Assembly (NCBI RefSeq): GCF_037975245.1
Contig: NC_092564.1
Span: 20,377,984-20,441,983 of the forward strand
DNA: 64,000 bases
Source of the DNA: Apostichopus japonicus
Lineage: Eukaryota > Echinodermata > Holothuroidea > Aspidochirotida > Stichopodidae
Direction of reading: 5' to 3'
In this document: piece by piece, positions 10,924 through 21,415 of the stretch
Layout: every line of letters begins with the position of its first letter
How positions within the stretch are numbered: position 1 is the first letter of the stretch
Position numbers and translations under genes: made by a program
The notes under the pieces: model-generated
What the model saw: the letters and a program-made list of their open reading frames with translations, nothing else
Databases searched by the model: none
What the model was told of the DNA's origin: nothing

Positions 10924-10997
10924 GTAAGACAATAATATTAACAACTAACAAACTTTGAGAGTTTTTAAATGCATCATCATACTTGAATTGGTTTTAA

Positions 10998-11625
10998 TTA
11001 ATGATGATGATGATGGTTACAGTTGTGGTGGTGATGTTGGTGGTGATGATGATGATGACGGTGGTGGTGGGATGATGATAGTGGTAGTGATGATGGTGGT
11101 AGTGATAATGGTGGTGATGATGGTGGTGATGATGATGGTGGTAATGGTAATGGTGAGGATGGCGGTGATGATCGTGATAGTGGTGATGATGATGGTGCTG
11201 GTGGTGATGATGATAATAATGATGGTGATCGTGATGATGATGGTAATGGTGATGATGGTAATGGTGATGGTGGTGATGATGATGGTGCTGATGATGATGA
11301 TGGTGGTGATGGTGATGGTGATTATGATGGTGATGATTAGGTTATGGTGATGATGATGATGATGATGATGAAGATGATGATGATGGTAATGGTTGTGATG
11401 ATGGTAATGGTGATGGTGATGATCTTGGTAATGATGATGATGTTGATGATCATGATGATGATAATGGGTATATGGTGGTCGTGATGATGATGTTGGTGTT
11501 GATAATGATGATGATGATGATGATATGATGATGATGATCGTGATAATGTTGGTGGTGACAATGATGATGATCGTGATGATGATGGTGGTGGTGGTGATGG
11601 TGATGATGATGGTAGTAAATAATAA
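10998..11625 (+). repeat. GATGGT/GATGAT trinucleotide satellite
   Basis: About 630 bp consist almost entirely of GAT and GGT triplets with occasional GTG or CGT interruptions. It lies in the intron that splits the second FN3 domain. It creates long apparent frames on both strands (Met/Val-rich on plus, His/Ile-rich on minus) that have no protein features and are artefacts of the repeat. Confidence 0.95.
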
Positions 11626-11869
11626 AGTTGGACCCAGAAAATCATTCAGAAAGTGTATATTTATTTCCTGTATCATCATTCTCTAGTCTGAATATAAAGA
11701 CATTTTGAATTATAAGTTTACATATATAACCATATTACAGCTGGTTTTATTGTCCATGCTAACAGATAAATTAGTAAACTGGTATGACCAGTGTCAGTGT
11801 TACCTTTAACAGCATGTTTGTGTAGTAACTGTAAGTTTACATTGTGTGATTTCATTTTAAACATAACAG

Positions 11870-12095
11870 CAACCAACGGTTCAGTGCAGTATTGGAATCA
11901 CTCAGTTTACTATATACTATGAGATACAGGGCGATGTTTCTTCCAGACAAGAGGCTGGAACAGCACATCCTAATTCTGAGAGTTTTACAGTTGATGGATC
12001 ACTTCTAGAACCAGGGACGACCTATAAAATTGCAGTGACTGTCACTACAGACCAGGAAAGTACTCTGAGTGAAAGAATTTCAGTGACTAGAGCAG
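11870..12095 (+). CDS. Receptor gene, second FN3, second half
   Basis: This 226-nt exon (phase 0 in, phase 1 out; acceptor AAACATAACAG, donor GTAACA) completes the FN3 domain begun at 10859. It contains QFTIYYEIQGD, the LLEPGTTYKIAVTV signature and ends RISVTRA. Joined with the first half it gives 97 codons, the normal FN3 size. It is the last extracellular module before the membrane. Confidence 0.85.
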
Positions 12096-12309
12096 GTAAC
12101 AATGGTAATACAGAAAAGATCAGTATTAATTTCGGAACGTAATGAAATGTGTTACGAAAAAGTTACCATTTAATAGGTCTTAATTGGTAAATGAATGTAA
12201 AACTTTTGCAACACCCATTAACCAAACTTATGGAAGAAAATGATGGTATATAGACATGTACAAGTTGTCATTCTTTAAACAGTTGTGTTTCTTTAACTTT
12301 TCATTCAAG

Positions 12310-12403
12310 AGAGTGAGCCTCCTCCTTCCTCACCTGTTTATCTTGTTGCCCTGGTGATCCCAGTGCTGCTCATCGTTATTCTGTTGGTGGTGATAATTAA
12401 GCG
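12310..12403 (+). CDS. Receptor gene, transmembrane exon
   Basis: This 94-nt exon (phase 1 in, phase 2 out; acceptor TTCATTCAAG, donor GTAAGG) begins with a short Pro/Ser stalk (ESEPPPSSP). A strongly hydrophobic run VYLVALVIPVLLIVILLVVI follows, ending IKR. This is a single-pass helix followed by a basic stop-transfer sequence, so the protein is type I with the HYR/Ig/FN3 part outside. A retained intron would reach a TAA at once. Confidence 0.88.
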
Positions 12404-12970
12404 GTAAGGTGGCCATCATATTTAAAATATTAAGTTTGGTATTAGAGCTGAATATGAACTGCCTGCATCATTCTCCTGATTGATCTGAAGCGGATTATCT
12501 AGGCTTTGACCAATGGTTGGGGCGGGACTGTGGGCTGGCTGGAAGGGACCAAGGGTGGTGGGAGGTTTGGAATAAATTCAGATAGTCTGGCAATTCAGTG
12601 CGTAGTCAAGCATGACCTTCATGCATGGATGTCCAGTATTTCTAATAAAAAGTTGAAGCAAACCTAAAGATCAGCACCATCTTTCTTATTTTATCTGGAG
12701 GGGTGGGGGCGGGGCATATTTAACCAAAAGAGTATTCCACAAACTCTCAAAGCGGTTCATGAACCTTTGGGTTGTTAATCTTTCCTCCATTTTGATGTCA
12801 TGTTAGTGGACATGTGATGGTACAATCACCTCTGTTTTATTTTGATATTTGGATGATAAGGGACCTTCCTTTCAAACAAAGGGAATTATAAAATTAGATC
12901 TTCCCAATCATTTATTGTTCTCATTTAATGCAATTGCTTGACAAATTTTGTTTAACAATTATTTGAACAG

Positions 12971-13010
12971 AATCCGGCGAAAGCCTGCGAGTTTGTCTAA
13001 ACCAGTAGAT
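12971..13010 (+). CDS. Receptor gene, basic juxtamembrane exon
   Basis: This 40-nt exon (phase 2 in, phase 0 out; donor GTAAGA) completes an Arg from the previous exon and encodes IRRKPASLSKPVD. The basic residues continue the stop-transfer signal. The bases just downstream could also encode VDYVNAGEYVS in another frame, but no splice choice I can see uses it in frame. Confidence 0.65.
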
Positions 13011-13390
13011 GTAAGATGTTGATTATGTTAATGCTGGTGAGTATGTGTCTCGTTAGTTCAGCTAGCATCTTAAAATACTTTATCACTTAAAACATGTTAT
13101 ACACTACTTTTAATCAGGTTTCTAGAGTTCAACCTTCACCATTAAATACGAATAAATTCTTGAGTGTCTGTGGATTGAACCATTTTTTTTAAATGATTTG
13201 ATAATTTCTATCCTTTTAATAATGATTTCTGACCTTAATTTAACATGTTTCATAATTGAAATATTCTATTACTATAAACTGATTTTAAAATAGACCACAA
13301 GGATCCTTTTTCTATTTTTTGGTAAGGAAATCATTTTAATACACTGAGAAATAACTTACAAGCTTGTTTGTAAACGTGAAATGTTTTTAG

Positions 13391-13998
13391 ACAATAGTAG
13401 ATCTCCCACTAAACAATGGACCTGAAATTAATTCCAGGAGTAACCGATGATCCTAAAGATTACATAGCTCTAGAGGAACAAACCAGAAATACTCCAGCCC
13501 CAAAGTATCAAGATCTCACAGACAAAGTAGCTCCCACACAAGTATCAGGGTATGAGAGAACCATTCTTAAAACAGCTGATGCAACAGCCAAAGCTATGCC
13601 TCGTCAGGGCATTAAGAGACAGACCGACTAGTAACTACCAGTATGAGGATGTCAACCTTGGAGAAACAGATGCTCATAAATTACCAAGCGTTCCACAGCC
13701 AGAATATGAAGTCCCTGAGATTTCTGAGGAATACACAGGACTTTACATTGACACTCTTGGAGCTACCAAACCAATAACACCAACACCAATGAAAATTACT
13801 GTGTATAAGTCTTTCATGGGTAGAGAAAGTCAGGAAGTCCTCTACATACTTTCCAAAAAGATGACTAACACTTTCTATTTACAAGCCAACAAGAAACATA
13901 AAAACTCTTCCAACCTCTATGTACCAGTAGATGACTTACACTTTGACCTCCACAGTAACTCTCTACAACAGAAGCCCTACATCTGTCTGTGCACCTAA
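13391..13998 (+). CDS. Receptor gene, tyrosine-rich cytoplasmic tail (two frame breaks)
   Basis: After the acceptor TGTTTTTAG the expected phase-0 frame reads TIVDLPLNNGPEINSR. Coding character then moves to a second frame (13416-13631) with DDPKDYIALEEQTR and PAPKYQDLTDK, and then to a third (about 13600-13998) with NYQYEDVNLGE, EYEVPEISEEYTGLYIDTL and LYVPVDDL. YIAL and YQDL are separated by 11 residues, an ITAM-like spacing. YEDV, YTGL and YVPV are further SH2-docking type motifs. No kinase domain is present. Two single-base shifts (near 13435 and 13590-13620) break the frame: either assembly indels, a pseudogenised tail or missed micro-structure. Confidence 0.6.
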
Positions 13999-14456
13999 TA
14001 TCAACAGGGACTTGATCCATAACAACTCCTGATATCAGACCTCGGCCAGTAAAGTAACCTAGTGTGGATGTCATTACCAATGATGTCATAGTGTGGTCAT
14101 TTCTTAATTTATAGCTTAACATCTGTTTACTAGAAAGGTAAATATGTGGGCAGGGTAACTTTTATAATCCATTGTCTAGAGTATATATGTAACTTTCACC
14201 AATTGTAGTGAGTGTGATTCAATTACCTGTAGGAGTAGCCCTTAGTGATACTCTTGACTAGGACATGATCGGTGAATCATTAATAGTATTGCCCTGACTG
14301 TTTACTCTGTAGCTAAGCTTGGTAATTAGTTCATATAATTGAGGTTAATACAAACTTTTAGAGTTAGTGTGGCAGTGTAGGTTTATTGTGGCATTCCATG
14401 TTAAGTAAATGTTTTATGTAAGTTTTACAAGTTGTCCATTTTCCTTTCATTCCCAG

Positions 14457-14531
14457 GATGAGTATCTTCTTTGTTATGAGCTTCTAAGAGATCATCTTAA
14501 CAATCCAGAAGAATATGCTGTTGTCTTCTAA
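14457..14531 (+). CDS. Receptor gene, probable 3'-terminal tail exon
   Basis: After a strong acceptor (TTTCCTTTCATTCCCAG) the frame encodes 24 residues and a TAA. It begins DEYLLCYELLRDHL and ends PEEYAVVF. The three tyrosines sit in EYLL, CYELL and EYAVV contexts, again SH2/ITIM-like, which ties it to the preceding tail. Which upstream donor it uses is not clear, and it could be an alternative C-terminus. Confidence 0.5.
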   Translation, partial: DEYLLCYELLRDHLNNPEEYAVVF

Positions 14532-15700
14532 GATGGAGCTGCAGGATTAAATGAAGACTCTGTTAACTATAGTAAAAGATTAGATCAGTTGTGACCATTA
14601 TTTCCTTCACTGATATGCTATGTAGTGGTATATCAAAATAGAATATTGAGTGACAATGCATTAACGAGAATTATAAGTTTAATACTCATAAACCTGAAAT
14701 TAAGTGATTACGATGTGGATTTAAGATGTTTCCATGATGAATGGTCCACGTCAGTATTGCAACGAGGACCATCTGATCAACCTCTGCCTTTTATCAAGTG
14801 TTCAGCATCCAAATTCATTCTCGATTTACCATATTTGAAATACAATTCAAACTGATTGTTTTGTTGTTAGATGTATTAATGTAATGTCCAGAAGTTGTCA
14901 AAGTCAGTATTTTAACTTGGCCAATTGATAGCCTTACCAACTTGGCTTCCAAAATGAAAACTAATGTAAGAACAATTAATCAATATTAAGTGTAAAGATA
15001 GTAATATACAAATGGATAATATCGGCTACAAATATGTAGACACAAATTTGAGTTGTAGTTCTGCATTGGCACAATTGAAATATGTCATGAAATTGGTAAT
15101 CTCAGCGCAAATAAAAGGTATTTCTGAGTTTAGTTAGTTTGTTTTAAGTTCTATAGTGGTATGAGGTTTCATTTTTTTTACATGTAAGCAATTTAAAATT
15201 CAGTATAAAACCATGAATGATCAAATTTGACCACACTGTGGGGGGAGTGTGGGTTGGGGATGAGCAGGGGGGAGTCAAATGTTGGACAGAAACATAACAC
15301 GGTGACACTGCTTTCATCATTAAATGGATAGGCTTTTAGAATAGGCCATAATAATCTTTGCATTTTCAAAAATAACTATAAACTAAACAACATAACTATG
15401 GTTGCACTCATATAAAAATGTGACTTTATATCTTGATATGCCTGATGCAAAGGACAGTCTTCAATATGCTAGAAATTCAAATGCTGGTATCTCAGTTCCC
15501 AACTGGAATAAGCTGTTCCCAGGTTCTGAAAGATGTGATTCACTATTAACTAAATACTGTTCAACATCTGAGAATAATTTGAACCCCTGTGACTGTACCT
15601 TTGAAAATGTTATCATAACCAAACTTTGGAACTAATCCTGGTCAATTTTTTAAGCTAATGTAAACGAAAATCATTCAGCAAAAAATGGTTGTGGATATGA
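14532..15700 (+). other. Probable 3' UTR and intergenic DNA
   Basis: AT-rich sequence with no splice-supported coding segment. An AATAAA-type polyadenylation signal at 15110-15115 is a candidate for the end of the receptor transcript. A 77-codon frame at 15402-15635 shows no domain or splice support. Confidence 0.4.
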
Positions 15701-18700
15701 TGGAGGGAGTGGAAATAAAAATAAGGTAACCAAGATGCAAGCCAATACATTAAAAGTTATCATCACAATTATGGAAACAGAAGTGCCAAGTAGTGTATTA
15801 AGTAAACATGTCCAATACTGTTTGAAAGTGGAAGTGGAAATACGGTAACCTTGTTTCTAAGATGAAGGCATGATAAAGATGGTCTTCCAAATTATGAACA
15901 TGATGAACACAGAATTGATGATTTGTGTATTAGTATACATGGGCCCGTAGAATTTAAATATTTACTTCCCATGGTGTCATTGTCAAAGTCTCTGCTGTAA
16001 TATTTGCAAATAGAGGAGGCTCATAGAGGAACTTTAAAAGGGACGATTTTGAGCAATTCGAATAAAAGCTACAAGAGCAGCCAGAGAGTAGAAAGTAAAT
16101 AAGTAAACACACTGCCAGAGATCAGTGCTTTGACCATTTATTTAGACCAACAGGAGTAGAATCCTAACAAACCAAACTAAAAGATTTCCAAAGCGTAAGG
16201 ATGTTATTAAAATAAAAGACAGAAATAATTTCCTTTCATGAGTAAATAATACGTAACAAGACTTTACTGGTGAATATAAAATCATAAGCAGTAGTAGCAA
16301 TTAAGTGAGGGATTTATTCACAGTACTGTCAAACCCTTAGATATTGTATGTAAATGAAGAGCTTTTTATCTAAATATTGCATCCATTAGCACGAGAGTAA
16401 GTAGCATCATTAGCATATAGCAATACTTTATTCTTTTGATTTCAATAACAAAAGCAGGTTCAGCTGATGTAAATAGCCAGATAAACACAAGGTTTGAGGT
16501 TTTTCCTATTACGGTTATTTTTAATTTGTCAACTTCTTGGATTTATTACAATTATTTTCATACTCAACAGTGCCTTTACATATATATCTTAATTTTTACT
16601 GTTAGTTAATGACAGAAGAATTGTGACGGGCAGGTTTGAGGTTTTTTATCCTATAAACTTTAATTTCACTTTTACAACTTCTTGGTGTTTTTACTAATTT
16701 TCATATTGAACAGTGCATTGACAAGGTTAATGATGTGATGAAGGTTACTTTGAGTGCTTTAACGTTATATCTTCATGTTTACTGTAAGTTGTTTAAGAAT
16801 GCTAGTAGACTTGGGGGAGGGGGTGGGGGAGGCAGAATTATCAGTTTATAAAAGCAAATAATCAAAAGCTATTGCAGTTTATGTAATTATTTGATTATTA
16901 TCTTTCTATAGACTGTATTATGTTGTACATTATGCACATTAAAAAGATATGATTGGAGAAAAGCGGAAATAAAAATATGGTAACCAAGAATCAAGCCTAA
17001 ACTTTAAAAATTATCATCCCAATCATGAACATGGAAGTGTCTAGTAGTGTATTAGTGTACATGGCCAGTATTGTAATTATCATCCCAATCATGAGCATGG
17101 AAGTGTCTATTAGTGTACATGGCCAGTATTGTAATTATCATCCCAATCATGAACATGGAAGTGTCTATTAGTGTATTAGTATACATGGCCAGTATTATAA
17201 TTATCATCCCAATCATGAACATGGAAGTGTCTATTAGTGTATTAGTATACATGGCCAGTATTGTAATTATCATCCCAATCATGAACATGGAAGTGTCTAT
17301 TAGTGTATTAGTGTACATGGCCAGTATTGTAATTATCATCCCAATCATGAGCATGGAAGTGTCTATTAGTGTACATGGCCAGTATTGTAATTATCATCCT
17401 GCAATCATGAACATGGAAGTGTCTATTAGTGTATTAGTATACATGGCCAGTATTGTAATTATCATCCCAATCATGAACATGGAAGTGTCTATTAGTGTAT
17501 TAGTATACATGGCCAGTATTGTAATTATCATCCCAATCATGAACATGGAAGTGTCTATTAGTGTATTAGTATACATGGCCAGTATTGTAATTATCATCCC
17601 AATCATGAACATGGAAGTGTCTATTAGTGTATTAGTATACATGGCCAGTATTGTAATTATCATCCCAATCATGAACATGGAAGTGTCTATTAGTGTATTA
17701 GTATACATGGCCAGTATTGTAATTATCATCCCAATCATGAACATGGAAGTGTCTATTAGTGTATTAGTATACATGGCCAGTATTGTAATTATCATCCCAA
17801 TCATGAGCATGGAAGTGTCTATTAGTGTATTAGTGTACATGGCCAGTATTGTAATTATCATCCCAATCATAAACATGGAAGTGTCTATTAGTGTATTAGT
17901 ATACATGGCCAGTATTGTAATTATCATCCCAATCATGAACATGGAAGTGTCTATTAGTGTATTAGTATACATGGCCAGTATTGTAATTATCATCCCAATC
18001 ATGAACATGGAAGTGTCTATTAGTGTATTAGTATACATGGCCAGTAGTGTAATTATCATCCCAATCATGAGCATGGAAGTGTCTATTAGTGTATTAGTAT
18101 ACATGGCCAGTATTGTAATTATCATCCCAATCATGAACATGGAAGTGTCTAGTAGTGTATTAGTATACATGGCCAGTAGTGTAATTATCATCCCAATCAT
18201 GAACATGGAAGTGTCTATTAGTGTATTAGTATACATGGCCAGTATTGTAATTATCATCCCAATCATGAACATGGAAGTGTCTAGTAGTGTATTAGTGTAC
18301 ACGGCCAGTATTGTAATTATCCTCCCAATCATGAACATGGAAGTGTCTATTAGTGTATTAGTATACATGGCCAGTAGTGTAATTATCATTCTGCAATCAT
18401 GAACATGGAAGTGTCTAGTAGTGTATTAGTATACATGGCCAGTATTGTAATTATCATCCCAATCATGAACATGGAAGTGTCTAGTAGTGTATTAGTGTAC
18501 ATGGCCAGTATTGTAATTATCATCCCAATCATGAACATGGAAGTGTCTAGTAGTGTATTAGTATACATGGCCAGTAGTGTTTATAAAGTGGAAGTCAGAA
18601 CAGGGTAACCTTGTATCAAAGATGGAGGCATGCTAAATGTGATCTTCCCAATTATGAACACGGACGTGACTATTGAACAGTGTGCAAGTTGTTGTGATGA

Positions 18701-18920
18701 GGGCTATTGGAGAAGGCTGAATGTTAAATCTTGTCTTAATTTTAATCTTAATTTACTGTCAGTTGTTAATGAATGCTACTAGAGGGGATGGGAGGGGAGA
18801 GGGGTGTAGTATCAGTTCATAACAGAAAGCAATAGCTAGAACAGCTATTTGCGTGTATGTAATCTTCTGATAACCACTTTCCATAGACTGTATCATGTTG
18901 TGCATTATGCACAATAATGA
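15700..18920 (+). repeat. Degenerate tandem duplication flanking the minisatellite
   Basis: Several blocks recur in the same order. 'ggtaacc..agatg.aggcatg' occurs at 15845-15875 and 18604-18635. A G-rich run after 'gaatgct.ctag' occurs near 16797 and 18770. 'atagactgtat.atgttgt.cattatgcaca' occurs at 16909-16940 and 18886-18912. A shorter doublet ('aggtttgaggtttttt.. caacttcttgg') lies at 16490-16720. The segment thus arose by repeated local duplication, with the 66-bp unit amplified in the middle. Confidence 0.65.
17010..18585 (+). repeat. 66-bp minisatellite, about 24 units
   Basis: The unit runs from 'atcatcccaatcatgaac' through 'atggaagtgtctattagtgt' to 'acatggccagtattgtaatt'. It is 66 bp, with most copies differing at a few bases. 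Two early copies (near 17100 and 17360) lack 8 bp, and two copies carry a 2-bp 'ctg' insertion. Because 66 is divisible by 3 and the unit has no stop in one frame on each strand, it gives a 429-codon frame on plus and a 331-codon frame on minus with 22-residue periodicity. Nothing indicates that these are translated. Confidence 0.95.
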
Positions 18921-19655
18921 TATGTTCATCATGTTAGCATTTATACAAACGTTATTTGACTACTTACTCAGATTTCAATACAATTGGCAAAGTAACCCTG
19001 GATATCTCCATTGTTTCACCTAGTTTCTTTACAGAATGTCTGTGTTTGTTTTGTTCTTTCAACTTTCATTTGATGAAGAAACAATGATCAATTATTCATG
19101 ATGAATGATACATGGAAAACTAAACTTAGATTAGTGTCATACTTTCTGCATCGCTTTATACGTTAAAGAAGTAGATGTTTACATTCCTCCTTTAATTTGG
19201 TAATCAGAGCACCGATATGGGTTTCTTATTTGGGGGGTGGTGGGGGGTGGGCAAGACCGCCCGAGGTCAAGAGTTGTCAAAATTCAACAACATATAATAT
19301 AAATACATATAACAGCTCGTTGGCTTGAGGTTTTTTTAAAGAAGTGTATGAGCTGAAGCAAGTTTTAATCTGTTGCATTCAAACATTTTCGAGGAGATGC
19401 GTACATCCCTGGGACGCACGTTTCAAAATCCCAGTAAAACACTGGTTCCTGAACCGTGATTGGTTTATGTTCGATATCAGATTACAATATTACGAATATT
19501 TTATTTCCTGACGGTTTGCTTTTCACCTCATTTAACATGTTAAGTTGATTTGCAACACTGATAATGGTTATCAGACAGGTGTCAAACCTATCGCCTAACG
19601 TTTTGGTTTCGATGATAATCGTAACCTTTGCTTTCATGATGGCATATGTGTGTGT
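18920..19655 (+). other. Unannotated AT-rich intergenic DNA
   Basis: I see no gene, RNA or repeat landmark here apart from a short poly-G run near 19230. Confidence 0.5.
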
Positions 19656-19659
19656 GCGT

Positions 19660-21415
19660 TTGTGACGCCCAGCTTGTAAGCACGATATCTGAAGAAGGGA
19701 GGCCGGACCATTTTCATATTTGGTGTGTAGAAGAACCACATTGAGTACATGAAGCCTATATTGTGTATCGTGGAGATCATTGGGGTCACCAGATGTCAAA
19801 TTGTGAAAACCTTGTAATAAAACATCTCAATAAGGTAAGCTTGGACAGATGTCATATTTAGTATGTATAGGAACAGCGTTGAGTACAAGAAGCCTATATG
19901 CTTTGTAAAATTTCAATGGTCATTTGGGGTCATCAGAGGTCAAATCTTGCAAACCTTGTAAACATGATATATCCATATTGGAATCTTGGGCAGATCTCTT
20001 ACTTGTTTGAAGGTGTATAACATTAAGTAAAAGAAGCCTTTTGATTTTGGTGGAGGTCAAAGGTCATTTGGGGACCACATATCAAGTTTTCTAAGCCTTG
20101 TAAACATGATATTGCAAGAAGGAAACCTGGACAGAACTCATATTTGGCTTGTAGATATACCATATCAAATTTAAGGAGCCTTTTATTGCTTTTGGTGGAG
20201 GTTAAAGGTCATTTGAAGTATTTACTTCACTCCCCTTTTACCTGTCTCTCTACACTATCGCACCTTCCTAAACATAATATCGCAAGGGAAGCTTGGACAG
20301 ATCGCATATTTGGTATGTGATTGTACCACATTGAGTACAAAAAGTAAGTAAAACTTTATTGATCCCAAAGGGAAATTCAGGCACTCGCTCAAAAAAAATT
20401 AAAATGTTACAAAAAATAGATGTGTATATTATACAATAAGACAGCAAGAATAATAAGAAAAAGTCAAGATATATGAGAGTCAACGTAACAAAACCTCATT
20501 GAAAAGCTTAATTGCACGGGGTATGAAAGAATCTCTGTATCTATTGGTTTTGAGACACGGAAGTCTCAACCTGTCACTGCCTCTGCACATCTGACTACTA
20601 TGAAGTAGCTCATGGAGGGGGTGGGTATTGTCCTTTCATACCGCGTCCAGTTTGGACTCGAGAAGGCTGTGGTAAACCGAGTCAATGGAAGGCAAGGGTT
20701 CCCCGACTACTCTCTCCGCTTTCTTAATGATGCTGTTAATACGATCTTTATCATGTTTGTCGACATTCCCACCCCAGCAAACCAAGCAATAACGCCAAAC
20801 CCCGCTAATGGTACAATTATAAAACATTTCAAGGATGTCATGACGAACATCAAAATTCGACATCTTACGGAGGCAGTACAATCTAGAATTCAACTTTTAA
20901 ACCAATATATCAATATGATCTCCCGATGCCAAGTGATCATTCAGCACTACCCCCAAGATACTTTTGTGACGTAACACGATCAACTACACTTCCTTTGACA
21001 AAAACAGGGAGTGGAGGATTAGTATTGTGACGAAAATCAATAATCATTTCTTTGGTCTTAGCAACATTAAACTGGAGAAAGTTAAGATCACAGTAGTTCG
21101 CAAAAGACTGAATTTGACGTAAGTATGCTTCATCACCATTACCATTGACTAAGCCAATCATGGCAGTATCGTCAGCAAACTTGATGAGTGAGCACCCTTG
21201 TTCTGATGACCTGGCATCGTACGCGTGTAAAGTGTGAATAGGAACGGTGCTAGAACTGTTCCCTGGGGTGCCCCTGTATTTGAAAGAATAACATCGGAGA
21301 GGCACGAATAGCTGAGTTTCACCGACTGAGTTCTGTTAGTTAAATAAAGTATAATGTTGTGGGCGGAGGTCAATGGTCGTTTGAGTTCACCAGTGGTCAA
21401 AAGGGGTAGAAAATG
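19660..21415 (+). repeat. Degenerate ~150-bp tandem array interrupted by a LINE
   Basis: About five diverged units follow one another. Each has 'ccttgtaaacatgatat', 'ggacagat.tcatatttggt.tgtag', 'ttgagtacaagaagcct' and 'ggtggaggtcaaaggtcatttgggg'. Unit starts are near 19670, 19803, 19945, 20098 and 20265. The last unit is split: its left part stops at 20344 and its right part (gtgggcggaggtcaatggtc) resumes at about 21357, with the LINE between. Confidence 0.75.
20345..21355 (-). mobile_element. 5'-truncated non-LTR retrotransposon (Rex1/CR1/L2-like)
   Basis: Minus-strand frames match the reverse transcriptase of a LINE. YLTNRTQSVKL and STGAPQGTVLAPFLF-like residues (about 21260-21345) precede the catalytic KFADDTAMIGL (about 21165-21195). 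The terminal part contains LRKMSNFDVRHDILEMFYN and a CWGGN motif (20720-20870). The 3' end contains the complement of TTTATTGATCCCAAAGGGAAA (20355-20375), a sequence familiar from the tails of Rex/L2-like LINEs. Frame changes and stops make it dead. The 5' part of the RT, the endonuclease and ORF1 are missing. Confidence 0.85.

Noticed and set aside
11017-11679. Long His/Ile/Thr-rich frames on the minus strand and a Met/Val-rich frame on plus
   Set aside because: They are direct translations of a GAT/GGT trinucleotide satellite inside an intron and have no start context, domain or splice support.
17010-18585. CRISPR-like regular repeat array
   Set aside because: Units are contiguous 66-bp copies without unique spacers, in a clearly eukaryotic genome.
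17052-18608. Repeated hydrophobic 'proteins' of up to 429 residues on both strands
   Set aside because: They arise from a 66-bp minisatellite whose length is a multiple of three. The frames exist on both strands and have no promoter or splice evidence, so I list only the repeat.
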